In this document: one piece after another, positions 1 to 5,493 of the stretch
Position numbering within the stretch: position 1 is the stretch's first letter
How the letters are laid out: each line of letters opens with the position of its first letter
From: Candidatus Parcubacteria bacterium
GTDB lineage: Bacteria > Patescibacteriota > Patescibacteriia > Patescibacteriales > UBA12075
Reading direction: 5' to 3'
Length of the DNA stretch: 6,892 nucleotides
Assembly (NCBI GenBank): GCA_023139655.1
Contig: JAGLNE010000080.1
Span: 1-6,892 of the forward strand
Program-made: the position numbers and the translations under genes
Notes under the pieces: model-generated
What the model was told of the DNA's origin: nothing
The model's input: only the letters and a program-made list of their open reading frames with translations
Databases searched by the model: none

Positions 1-722
1 AGGAAATACAAAAAATAGAAAAAAGTGACAATGGTTTTACTCTTCATGCTTCAAGGGAAAAATATGAAGCCAAAACCGTTATTATTGCCATGGGTTTAGT
101 GCCGCGGCGTTTGGCTATCCCGGGCGAAAAAGAATATATTGGCAAAGGAATTTCTTATTGCGCTAATTGCGACTCGCCTTTTTACCGTGACAAAGTCGTG
201 GCCGTAGTCGGCGGTGGCAACGCGGCTTTGGACGCGGCTGAGATTCTTTCCAAGATTGCCAAGCAAGTTTATTTGATCCACCGACGCGATGAGTTCCGCG
301 GCTTTGAAGCGCTGGTAGAAGAAGTTAAATCAAAAAAGAATATTAAATTAATACTAAACAGCGAACCCAAAGAGATAATTGGTAAGGAGCGGGTCACATC
401 CATCAAGGTATTGAACAAAGCCAAAAAAGAGCAAGAGATAGTTGTAGACGGTATTTTTATTGAGATTGGCCGAATCGCCCACACTGACTTGGTGGCTGAT
501 TTGGTTGAGCGTACCAAGCAAGGCCAGATAATTGTTGATGACAAATGCCGCACCAAAACGCCTGGTTTGTTTGCGGCTGGCGACGTAACCACCACACCAT
601 ACAAACAGATTACAATCGCTATGGGGCAGGGGACGATCGCCGCACTTTCGGCTTATGAGTTTATTCAGCTTAAGTTGGGTAATGATATCGGACCGATTTT
701 AGATCGAAGTGTGAAGAAGTAG
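1..722 (+). CDS. trxB: Thioredoxin reductase, 5'-truncated by the window edge
   Basis: The frame is open from base 3, so the gene runs in from the left; the ATG at 90 is internal, since coding sequence resembling the family (YEAKTVIIAMG) lies before it. The 239 visible residues lack roughly the first 80, including the N-terminal FAD-binding GxGxxG. In visible numbering, the redox motif CANC is at 53-56 followed by Asp57, the NADPH-domain glycine loop GGGNAA at 70-75, HRRDEFR at 93-99 (the two Arg that bind the 2'-phosphate, so NADPH is likely), and the C-terminal FAD motif FAAGD ends near 194. Family knowledge: it is a cytosolic homodimer passing electrons from NADPH through FAD and the Cys pair to thioredoxin. 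The usual CxxCDG is CANCDS here, a mild variation. It ends in TAG, immediately followed by heptamer repeats and a terminator. Family assignment is firm; the exact substrate (thioredoxin or a glutaredoxin-like protein) is not visible. Confidence 0.93.
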   Translation, partial: EIQKIEKSDNGFTLHASREKYEAKTVIIAMGLVPRRLAIPGEKEYIGKGISYCANCDSPFYRDKVVAVVGGGNAALDAAEILSKIAKQVYLIHRRDEFRGFEALVEEVKSKKNIKLILNSEPKEIIGKERVTSIKVLNKAKKEQEIVVDGIFIEIGRIAHTDLVADLVERTKQGQIIVDDKCRTKTPGLFAAGDVTTTPYKQITIAMGQGTIAALSAYEFIQLKLGNDIGPILDRSVKK

Positions 723-769
723 TAAATAGTGAATAGTAAACAGAAAGCAGTAAATAGTGAATAGTGAAC
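721..769 (+). repeat. Seven tandem heptamers, consensus AGTRAAY
   Basis: Seven consecutive 7-base units can be read without gaps: AGTAAAT, AGTGAAT, AGTAAAC, AGAAAGC, AGTAAAT, AGTGAAT, AGTGAAC. The first unit begins inside the TAG stop codon of trxB and the last overlaps the first base of the terminator stem. The array has no open reading role that I can see. It is one of several heptamer families in this window. Confidence 0.85.
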
Positions 770-790
770 CTGCCTTGCGGTAGGTTTTTT
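769..790 (+). terminator. Rho-independent terminator after trxB
   Basis: A 6-bp stem CCTGCC/GGTAGG, with one G-T wobble and loop TTGC, is followed by six T. It sits 46 bases after the trxB stop and just past the heptamer array, so it probably ends the trxB transcript. Confidence 0.7.
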
Positions 791-850
791 AAAAGAATTA
801 TTTATTTTATTACTTACTTTATTTTATTACTTTATTATTTTTTTATTTCT

Positions 851-861
851 TATGATACAAT
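851..861 (+). promoter_or_regulatory. Candidate -10 elements of rnhB, start-proximal
   Basis: TATGAT (851-856) and the overlapping TACAAT (856-861) each match 5 of 6 bases of the -10 consensus. No convincing -35 is seen in the T/A-rich DNA before them. Either would start transcription at about 863-868, at or within a few bases of the rnhB ATG, implying a leaderless or nearly leaderless mRNA. A GAGG at 862-865 is too close to the ATG to be a normal ribosome binding site. Confidence 0.4.
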
Positions 862-867
862 GAGGGC

Positions 868-1509
868 ATGCTAAACATAGAATATGAATTAAGCTTGTTG
901 GATAGCGGTTACGCTTGTTTGGGAGCGATTGATGAAGCCGGGCGCGGGCCCTTGGCCGGGCCGGTAGTGGCCGCTTGCGTGGTGATAGACTCGGATTTTA
1001 AGCTAGCAAAAGAATTGGCAGAGGTTAAAGACTCAAAAAAACTTAGTGAAAAGAAACGGGAAGCGCTTTTTGATATTATTAGTTCTGAATTTAGCGGGGT
1101 AGGCATTGGAATTTGTGACCATAAGACCGTGGACCGGATAAATATTTTGCAGGCCAGTTTTTTGGCCATGAAAAAGGCGATCGGCGCGCTAAGAAAAAAG
1201 CCGGAAATGATTATCCTGGATGGCAAATTTTCGATTCCCAACTTAAGCATAAAACAAGAGCCGATAATTAAAGGCGACGCGCGCATATTTTCAATTGCGG
1301 CGGCTTCAATTATTGCCAAAGTTACGCGAGATCGGCTAATGCGCAAATATCACACTCAGCATCCGCTCTACGGCTTTGACCAGCACAAGGGCTATGGCAC
1401 CAAACAGCACATGGAGAGTCTGAGGAAACACGGACCCTGCGTGATTCATCGTAGGAGTTTTGGGCCAGTGTCTAGGCATAGAACAAAGAACATAGAGCAA
1501 AGAGCATAG
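868..1509 (+). CDS. rnhB: Ribonuclease HII
   Basis: This 213-residue protein has the complete RNase HII signature. IDEAGRG at 21-27 carries the first acidic pair Asp22/Glu23 and the GRG substrate-recognition loop; KDSKKLS is at 54-60; LDG at 117-119 supplies Asp118; KGD at 135-137 supplies Asp137; and SIAAASIIAKVTRD at 142-155 is the family's conserved helix. HPLYGFDQHKGYGTKQH gives the C-terminal conserved Tyr/Gly segment. Family knowledge: the enzyme cuts the RNA strand of RNA/DNA hybrids and removes single ribonucleotides from DNA, using two metal ions, in the cytosol. The ATG at 868 fits the usual short N-terminus; no proper Shine-Dalgarno is seen. Oddity: after the conserved RRSFGPV the tail SRHRTKNIEQRA is encoded largely by a heptamer repeat array, which also supplies the TAG stop, so the end of the protein has probably been altered by repeat expansion. 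Confidence 0.96.
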   Translation: MLNIEYELSLLDSGYACLGAIDEAGRGPLAGPVVAACVVIDSDFKLAKELAEVKDSKKLSEKKREALFDIISSEFSGVGIGICDHKTVDRINILQASFLAMKKAIGALRKKPEMIILDGKFSIPNLSIKQEPIIKGDARIFSIAAASIIAKVTRDRLMRKYHTQHPLYGFDQHKGYGTKQHMESLRKHGPCVIHRRSFGPVSRHRTKNIEQRA

Positions 1510-1546
1510 AACAAGAAACATAGAACAAGAAACATAGAACAAGAAA
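1477..1546 (+). repeat. Ten tandem heptamers (five 14-base units) overlapping the end of rnhB
   Basis: Five contiguous 14-base units alternate two related heptamers, CATAGAA and CAAAGAA/CAAGAAA. The last three units are identical (CATAGAACAAGAAA). The first 33 bases lie inside rnhB and the TAG of the third CATAGAA unit (1507-1509) is its stop codon. Identity among the last units indicates recent slippage or expansion. Confidence 0.9.
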
Positions 1547-1593
1547 CGCAACAATAATTTCTATAGTAAGTTTGTGGGTTAATGAAAATTTTG

Positions 1594-1635
1594 TGCTCTT
1601 TGCTCTTTGTTCTATGTTACGTGTTGTGTGTAGAA
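1594..1635 (-). repeat. Six inverted heptamers related to the rnhB 3' array
   Basis: On the + strand the units read TGCTCTT, TGCTCTT, TGTTCTA, TGTTACG, TGTTGTG, TGTAGAA. The complement contains the same heptamers as the forward array (TAGAACA, AAGAGCA). Bases 1601-1618 pair with 1489-1506 over 18 positions with one G-T wobble, so the two arrays can form a long hairpin around a spacer of about 47 bases. No T-run follows, so I do not call it a terminator. Confidence 0.7.
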
Positions 1636-1637
1636 AG

Positions 1638-1666
1638 TTGCGAAGCTGCAATATTTTAAGTATAAT
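1638..1666 (+). promoter_or_regulatory. Sigma-70-like promoter of the methyltransferase gene
   Basis: TTGCGA (1638-1643), a 17-base spacer and a perfect TATAAT (1661-1666) predict a start near 1673. This leaves a leader of about 19 bases. The only purine-rich site, AGAGG at 1671-1675, would lie at the very 5' end of the mRNA and 16 bases from the ATG, which is far for a ribosome binding site. Confidence 0.65.
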
Positions 1667-1691
1667 AAAAAGAGGTTAAAAACATACTAAT

Positions 1692-2246
1692 ATGGTAAAG
1701 ATAACCGGAGGGAACGCTCTCTTAGATGTAAACGTAATACTAACCAAGGCTGGCCTTAAGGAGGGGATGGTGGTGGCGGATTTGGGCTGTGGCGGTACCG
1801 GCCATTTTGTTTATCCGGCAAGCGATATGGTGGGTAAAGCTGGCCGGGTTTATGCCGTTGATATTATGCGCACTGTTTTGGAAACAATCAATAAGCGAAA
1901 GAAACAAGAGGCGATTGATAACATAGAAACTGTTTGGAGTAATTTAGAGATATTTAATGCTACCCAGATTGAGTCAGGCAGTGTTGATATTGCTTTGCTT
2001 ATTAATACTTTGTATCAATCCCACAAGCGGGTGGAAATAATGCGAGAAACCATAAGGATGATGAAAAAAGACAGCCTTTTGATAATAGTTGAATGGAAAA
2101 ACGTTAATTTACCCTTTGGTCCGCCGGTTGATGAGCGGGTAAACTGCAATCAACTCAAAGACAGCGCTCCTAAGTTGGGCCTTGAGTTTAAGGAAGAGTT
2201 TTTTGTCGGCCAGTATCATTATGGCTTGATTTTTCAGAAGATATAG
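1692..2246 (+). CDS. Class I SAM-dependent methyltransferase
   Basis: This 184-residue protein has a Rossmann-type methyltransferase core. Motif I is VADLGCGGTG at 28-37 (SAM binding loop), the acidic residue ending strand 2 is Asp57 in VYAVDI, and SVDIALLINTLYQ resembles the motif IV region. The family signature at the start, a helix then GLKEGMVVADLG, is that of the UbiE/Methyltransf_11-like group, but nothing shows the substrate; lipid, quinone, small molecule or RNA are all possible. At 184 residues it is a minimal domain with no extra substrate-binding part. An in-frame TAA at 1677 excludes a longer N-terminus, so ATG 1692 is the likely start. It has its own promoter and is followed by an inverted-repeat element, suggesting a single-gene transcript. 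Fold assignment is confident; function is not. Confidence 0.88.
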   Translation: MVKITGGNALLDVNVILTKAGLKEGMVVADLGCGGTGHFVYPASDMVGKAGRVYAVDIMRTVLETINKRKKQEAIDNIETVWSNLEIFNATQIESGSVDIALLINTLYQSHKRVEIMRETIRMMKKDSLLIIVEWKNVNLPFGPPVDERVNCNQLKDSAPKLGLEFKEEFFVGQYHYGLIFQKI

Positions 2247-2274
2247 TATAAGCTGTTTTAAACAGTTAGATTAT

Positions 2275-2384
2275 AATAGATTACAAACCAACCCTTCGAC
2301 TCGCTCCGCTCGCTCAGGGCAGGCATGGAAATTATGCTTATTTGCCTGTCCCGAGCTTGCCGAGGGATGGGTTTGTAATCTATT
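2275..2384. repeat. 110-base inverted-repeat element with REP-like core
   Basis: The ends are a perfect 15-base inverted repeat (AATAGATTACAAACC at 2275-2289, complement at 2370-2384). Inside are two inverted copies of the common palindromic repeat of the CCCTTCGACTCGCTCCGCTC / CCCGAGCTTGCCGAGGG type, and an inner stem GGGCAGGC/GCCTGTCCC. The trinucleotide TAT flanks both ends (2272-2274 and 2385-2387), a possible but weak target duplication in AT-rich DNA. It could be a small non-autonomous element (MITE or REPIN-like) and could also act as a hairpin between the two genes. Confidence 0.75.
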
Positions 2385-2395
2385 TATTGATAAAT

Positions 2396-2785
2396 ATGAA
2401 AGAATTACTAACATTGAATTTTTGGTTTAGTATGCGCCCGGGCGCTCTTGGCGTAGGTGCTTTTCGGGCAATTCTTGTTTTTGTAGTTATTCTAGTGGCT
2501 TTAACGCTGGCTTTTTATTTTTTAAAAAAACAAAATAAATTCGGTTTTTATAAAAGAATACTAAATCGTTTGAACAATTTATGTTTGGCAAATACGATAA
2601 TTGGTCTGTTTATAGCCTTTTTTGTTTATGAGCAATTACCGTTTTTGTCAATGCGGATTTGGCTTTTGCTTTGGCTGTTAGGCGTCTTGGTTTGGCTGGG
2701 CTTTATTGTAAATAGTATGCTAAAAATTCCCAAACTTAAAAAGAACCAGGCCAAAGAAGAAAATTATCAGAAATATATTCCCTAA
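2396..2785 (+). CDS. Small three-helix membrane protein, unknown function
   Basis: I predict 129 residues from ATG 2396; the frame is open further upstream (TTG at 2342) but that part lies inside the inverted-repeat element and is not credible protein. Three hydrophobic segments at about 23-43, 65-83 and 87-106 are separated by a basic loop (KKQNKFGFYKRILNR), and a charged tail rich in Lys and Glu ends the protein. By the positive-inside rule the loop 44-58 and the C-terminus are probably cytosolic. There is no catalytic motif. The pattern NFWF..RPG at the start and YEQLPFLSMRIW in the middle resembles small hypothetical proteins I associate with Parcubacteria; that resemblance is from memory and untested. 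No Shine-Dalgarno is visible before the ATG. A REP-like remnant and a strong terminator follow. Confidence 0.75.
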   Translation: MKELLTLNFWFSMRPGALGVGAFRAILVFVVILVALTLAFYFLKKQNKFGFYKRILNRLNNLCLANTIIGLFIAFFVYEQLPFLSMRIWLLLWLLGVLVWLGFIVNSMLKIPKLKKNQAKEENYQKYIP

Positions 2786-2811
2786 TCCCACTACGCTGAA
2801 GCTTCGAGGGA
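2786..2811. repeat. Possible degenerate REP-like remnant
   Basis: Directly after the stop codon, TCCC and GGGA flank a core containing the palindrome GAAGCTTC, similar in style to the REP-like sequences at 2290-2369. It is short and imperfect, so the call is tentative. Confidence 0.3.
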
Positions 2812-2840
2812 CAAGTTATTAAATAATATTTTATAAAAAT

Positions 2841-2865
2841 AAGACCTTTCTTAAGGTCTTTTTTT
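2841..2865 (+). terminator. Strong rho-independent terminator
   Basis: A perfect 8-bp stem AAGACCTT/AAGGTCTT with a TCTT loop is followed by five further T. It ends the transcript of the membrane protein gene and separates it from the repeat and yraN. The A-rich left flank may let it work in the opposite direction too. Confidence 0.88.
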
Positions 2866-2895
2866 GTTTAAATTATATAGGGTTTACGCATTTGC

Positions 2896-2983
2896 TGTCA
2901 TTGCGAGGCCGAAGGCCGTGGCAATCTTGTGAAAGAAGCTTTTATCACGGGATTGCCACGAAGCTTCGCTTCTCGCAATGACA
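2896..2983. repeat. 88-base cloverleaf palindromic repeat, copy 1
   Basis: The outer stem is TGTCATTGCGA/TCGCAATGACA (11 bp). Within it are three hairpins: GGCC-GAA-GGCC, a long central arm beginning TGGCAATC, and GAAGC-TTC-GCTTC. Copy 2 at 5406-5493 has the same length and differs at four positions. The TGTCATTGCGAG type of repeat is widespread in bacterial genomes. It sits just upstream of yraN, and the outer flanks also pair (GCATTTGCTG before, CAGCAAACGC after). Confidence 0.9.
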
Positions 2984-2990
2984 GGGATAG

Positions 2991-2996
2991 TATAAT
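2991..2996 (+). promoter_or_regulatory. Candidate -10 element of yraN
   Basis: A perfect TATAAT lies 7 bases after the cloverleaf repeat and 40 bases before the ATG at 3037. No good -35 hexamer is present at 16-18 bases; that position falls inside the repeat. The equivalent flank of copy 2 lacks the TATAAT. A small hairpin CCTATT-ATT-AATAGG (3018-3032) lies directly before the start codon. Confidence 0.4.
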
Positions 2997-3036
2997 TTTT
3001 TTCAGCAAACGCCTAGTCCTATTATTAATAGGCTTT

Positions 3037-3396
3037 ATGTATCATCAACAAAAAATTGGTAATTTTGGTGAAAAGTTAGCTAAAAATTATCTAACAAAGC
3101 ATGGATATAAGATTCTTGCTTTAAACAAGCAAATTAGCCACAAAGAAATAGATATTATCGCTAGTATTAAGGGTTTTTATATTTTTATAGAAGTAAAAAC
3201 CAGGTTAAACACTAATCCTTATTTAGCTGAAGAAGCTTTATCAACATTTAAATTGCGTCGTTTAAAAAGAGCCATTAGCAGCTACATATATTGGAAAGAA
3301 ATTAACGCTGATTTGGTGCGAGTTGATTTTGTTGCCATTACCCTTAATCCTTTGACAAAAATTGCTAAGATTAAACATTTCAAAGATATTGTCTAA
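3037..3396 (+). CDS. yraN: YraN/UPF0102 family protein, PD-(D/E)XK nuclease-like
   Basis: From ATG 3037 this is 119 residues, the usual length of the family. The longer open frame from 2929 begins inside the cloverleaf repeat and its first 36 codons are repeat translation. The family pattern is clear: GNFGEKLAKNYLTKHGYKIL at 8-27, with Glu12, then KEIDIIA at 36-42, with Asp39, then FIEVKTR at 50-56, with Glu52 and Lys54. Glu12, Asp39, Glu52 and Lys54 match the acidic/Lys set of PD-(D/E)XK nucleases. Family knowledge: a conserved, small, probably cytosolic DNA-processing protein, often found near rnhB in bacterial genomes, with its role still poorly defined. Here rnhB lies upstream with two genes in between, so the old neighbourhood may be partly kept. 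No clear ribosome binding site is seen. It ends in TAA with no evident terminator close by. Confidence 0.88.
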   Translation: MYHQQKIGNFGEKLAKNYLTKHGYKILALNKQISHKEIDIIASIKGFYIFIEVKTRLNTNPYLAEEALSTFKLRRLKRAISSYIYWKEINADLVRVDFVAITLNPLTKIAKIKHFKDIV

Positions 3397-3492
3397 AGTT
3401 TTAAATTTGTTGATTATTGTAGTTTAAGGTGATTTTTAGGCCGATTATACCTAGATTATTCACTGTTTTGTCCACAAAAATATAAGAACTTA

Positions 3493-3702
3493 TGCCCAGA
3501 AAGTTAAGAGTTTATAAACTTGACGCTAGCACTGCAATTCGTTAAGGTAAAGAAGCTGTTGGTTTAACAGCGTTTCATTTTCACATTTTTTATTTGCGTT
3601 GGGGGTACCATGGGGGGCGGTTTCGGATCACTCTAAGACTGCGCCCCCGCCCCGAATGCGATTAAATAGACTAAAATATAGTTTTAAAAAAACTATTTTA
3701 TT
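3493..3702 (+). ncRNA. Candidate structured RNA in the yraN-downstream gap
   Basis: The gap 3397-3758 has no credible gene. It holds several hairpins in a row: CTTGACG/CGTTAAG (3519-3546, one wobble), GCTGTT-GGTTT-AACAGC (3555-3571), a GC-rich two-part hairpin, and an A/T hairpin (3678-3696, 8 bp, loop AAA) followed by T-rich sequence that could be a weak terminator. The GC-rich hairpin has an outer stem 3596-3604 with 3650-3659 (one bulge, one wobble) and an inner stem GGGGGCG/CGCCCCC (3613-3619 with 3642-3648). Its GC content contrasts sharply with the AT-rich flanks, as structured RNAs do in AT-rich genomes. TTCACT-16-TATAAG (3459-3486) is a possible promoter, giving a start near 3493. I recognise no known class: the tmRNA, RNase P, SRP and riboswitch cores I know are absent. 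Boundaries and strand are guesses. Confidence 0.3.
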
Positions 3703-3712
3703 CTAGTATAAA
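3683..3712 (+). promoter_or_regulatory. Promoter of the Ig-repeat protein gene
   Basis: TTTAAA (3683-3688, 4 of 6), an 18-base spacer and TATAAA (3707-3712, 5 of 6) predict a start near 3719 and a leader of about 40 bases. The -35 lies within the A/T hairpin at 3678-3696. Confidence 0.45.
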
Positions 3713-3736
3713 TAAAAAATAAACTAAACACTGTTT

Positions 3737-3743
3737 GAGGAGG
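3737..3743 (+). promoter_or_regulatory. Ribosome binding site of the Ig-repeat gene
   Basis: GAGGAGG is the strongest Shine-Dalgarno sequence in the window. It lies 15 bases before ATG 3759, which is long spacing, but it overlaps the alternative TTG start at 3735 and therefore cannot serve that one. This supports ATG 3759. Confidence 0.6.
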
Positions 3744-3758
3744 AAGCGGTTAGCCTGT

Positions 3759-5204
3759 ATGGCAAAAAACAAAACCTTAATTTATTTACTGGCATTAATT
3801 ATTGGTTTTACTGTTACGACAAGCAGCCTGTTGGCTGCTTTTGTACCTGTTCCCATAGTTATTGCGGTTGACCAAAGTGTAAGCCAAACCAGACCATTGA
3901 TTACCGGGCTGACGGCTCCGGGCACAGAAGTGTCGATTTATATAAACGGCACTTTTAGCAAGTTGGCAGAAGTCAACGAGACTGAAACAGCGACTAATAA
4001 TTTTTATTATTCGCTAGAGAATAATTTAGATTCAGGTGAATATTCACTTACCGCTATTGCTCGGGACAAGACCTCTTTGGTGCTATCTACGTTCTCAACC
4101 CCAGTTGATTTTTTAGTACCAGAATTGTCGGCCCCGACACTGCTCGTGCCAAACAAAAATTCCGTTATTGGCGAGACAAAGCCGTTGATTACCGGTCTTA
4201 GTGAAAGCGACACAACCGTTCATGTGTTCATAGATGGGATAATTAACGGTAATACCGGTATTATTAATAATGAAACCGGAACCGCGGATTTTGTTTATCA
4301 GCCGTTTCTTAACTTAAGTGTTGGCCAGCATCAGGCTTGGGCCGTGGCCGTGAGCGAGGATGGGCGAACAAGCAAATTATCAAACGTTTTAGATTTTAAT
4401 ATTGAGGCGCCAATGCCGGCTCCGACATTGATGGCGCCGGTAGTAAACAGCAGCTCAACCCATGAGCAACCTTTTATTGTTGGTTTAACTAAGAACGATT
4501 CTTTAATAAAAGTTTTTATAGACGGCAACTTGGACGGTGAGTTTATATCAGGCATACATGCAAGTGGTACTGTTAGTTTTGCCTATCAGCCGTTTTTACC
4601 TCTGAGCCGCGGGCAACATCAGATATATGTTACAGCCACTGATTCACGCGGCAAGATAAGCATTTGGTCAAATTCAATTAATTATTTCGTCGGTGAACCT
4701 GTTATTAGCCCAATAGCGGCCGAAGAAGAGATTGCGGTATTGTCGAGTGAAAGTGTTTTTGGAACTGATTTTAAGGACCTAATTATCCTGGCGCAGTTTT
4801 TTCAACTTGACCCAAGTGTTTCTTTGTCCGTTGATCAATCTTTGGCTTTAGAAAAAATTCTTAGTGACGAAGAACTTCTGCAAAAACTTAGTGCTGGCGA
4901 CAAAGCAGATTTAAGAGCCTTAGCTAAAGCTAAAATATTTGAAGATAGTTTAGTAGAAGAAAGCGCCATTGACACTCCGAAAGATAGTAAGGAAGCAATT
5001 TTTGAATTAGATAAAATATTAAGCGAGAAACAGGAAGTAGCTGAAGAACAGAGTGGTTTAATTAACGAAGACAAGGAAAGGCAAGGACGCTTGCGCTGGA
5101 ATTTGGTAATATTTATTTTGTTTTTAGTAGCGGTTATTATTTGGATATTCTGGGTGAACCGGGAATTGATCAAAGAAAAACAAGAACAAGGCAAGTCTAA
5201 GTAG
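3759..5204 (+). CDS. Secreted, membrane-anchored protein with three Ig-like repeats
   Basis: From ATG 3759 there are 481 residues. A signal peptide covers about 1-27 (KNK, then a hydrophobic stretch ending SSLLAA). Three Ig-like repeats follow with an exact 96-residue period: each begins at Pro (30, 126, 222) and contains I[TV]GL (48, 144, 240), a [NI]-[ND]G hairpin (INGT at 62, IDG at 158 and 254), a G-H/Y edge strand, and SN near the end. This is the pattern of bacterial Ig-like surface domains. Residues 319-446 are acidic and probably helical, without a recognised domain. A single transmembrane helix at about 448-466 and a basic tail (NRELIKEKQEQGKSK) anchor it, with repeats outside and tail in the cytosol. 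It may act in adhesion, envelope structure or contact with a host cell; that is inference. It has its own promoter and a strong Shine-Dalgarno. Confidence 0.8.
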   Translation: MAKNKTLIYLLALIIGFTVTTSSLLAAFVPVPIVIAVDQSVSQTRPLITGLTAPGTEVSIYINGTFSKLAEVNETETATNNFYYSLENNLDSGEYSLTAIARDKTSLVLSTFSTPVDFLVPELSAPTLLVPNKNSVIGETKPLITGLSESDTTVHVFIDGIINGNTGIINNETGTADFVYQPFLNLSVGQHQAWAVAVSEDGRTSKLSNVLDFNIEAPMPAPTLMAPVVNSSSTHEQPFIVGLTKNDSLIKVFIDGNLDGEFISGIHASGTVSFAYQPFLPLSRGQHQIYVTATDSRGKISIWSNSINYFVGEPVISPIAAEEEIAVLSSESVFGTDFKDLIILAQFFQLDPSVSLSVDQSLALEKILSDEELLQKLSAGDKADLRALAKAKIFEDSLVEESAIDTPKDSKEAIFELDKILSEKQEVAEEQSGLINEDKERQGRLRWNLVIFILFLVAVIIWIFWVNRELIKEKQEQGKSK

Positions 5205-5274
5205 TTTTACATTCAACTAGTTTGAATATTCGCTCGAAAGAGAAAATGTGTTTATGTACAAAATTTTCAATTTC

Positions 5275-5333
5275 GGGCATCTGTTTCGGACCCTTTAGCC
5301 GATAATGGTAAAAAGGTGCCAGACAGGCCCCTT
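5275..5333. repeat. REP-like inverted pair
   Basis: The gap 5205-5572 contains no gene. Here a left unit (GGGCATCTGTTTCGGACCCT and two T) faces a right unit (AAAGGTGCCAGACAGGCCCC) around a loop of about 15 bases; they pair imperfectly. The right unit is itself a hairpin, AAGGTGCC-AGACA-GGCCCCTT with 7 of 8 pairs, followed by CTTTT. It resembles the AAGGTGTC-type palindromes common in bacterial genomes. A smaller hairpin ATTCAA-CTAGT-TTGAAT lies at 5211-5227. Confidence 0.5.
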
Positions 5334-5347
5334 CTTTTGCAAACTAC

Positions 5348-5379
5348 AACCCCCTCATTTATGAGGGGGTTTGTGTTTT
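5348..5379 (+). terminator. Strong rho-independent terminator after the Ig-repeat gene
   Basis: A perfect 10-bp stem AACCCCCTCA/TGAGGGGGTT with loop TTTA is followed by TGTGTTTT. It is the strongest stem in the gap and lies about 145 bases after the stop at 5204, beyond the REP-like pair, so the mRNA probably includes that pair. Confidence 0.85.
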
Positions 5380-5405
5380 ATTTATTTAAGATTTTCGTCC
5401 TAGCC

Positions 5406-5493
5406 TGTCATTGCGAGGCCGAAGGCCGTGGCAATCCCGTGAAAAAAGCTTTTATCACGGGATTGCCACGAAGCTTTGCTTCTCGCAATGACA
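5406..5493. repeat. 88-base cloverleaf palindromic repeat, copy 2
   Basis: It has the same architecture as copy 1: outer stem 5406-5416/5483-5493, hairpin GGCC-GAA-GGCC (5417-5427), central 14-bp arm 5429-5442/5455-5468 with an A/T-rich loop, and hairpin GAAGC-TTT-GCTTC (5470-5482). It matches copy 1 at 84 of 88 positions. Downstream, TTTTTCAGCAAACGC (5507-5521) is identical to 2998-3012 after copy 1, so the shared unit reaches beyond the palindrome. Confidence 0.92.

Noticed and set aside
1477..1546. CRISPR array
   Set aside because: Units are 14 bases, contiguous, with no spacers and no cas genes.
2342..2395. TTG start for the small membrane protein
   Set aside because: The extra residues come from the inverted-repeat element, and the ATG at 2396 gives a normal membrane protein start.
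2896..2983. tRNA gene, from the cloverleaf outline
   Set aside because: The arms have the wrong lengths and there are no T-loop, D-loop or CCA features; the second copy confirms a palindromic repeat.
2929..3036. N-terminal extension of the yraN frame
   Set aside because: It translates the cloverleaf repeat (MKEAFITGLPRSFASRND...), a peptide that also appears from copy 2; the family's normal start is at ATG 3037.
3468..3476. DnaA-box-like TTGTCCACA in an AT-rich gap, possible replication origin
   Set aside because: A single near match with no second good box, no dnaA or dnaN nearby; chance is more likely.
3735..3758. TTG start for the Ig-repeat protein
   Set aside because: It would place the Shine-Dalgarno inside the coding region and add MRRKRLAC before a clean signal peptide starting at ATG 3759.
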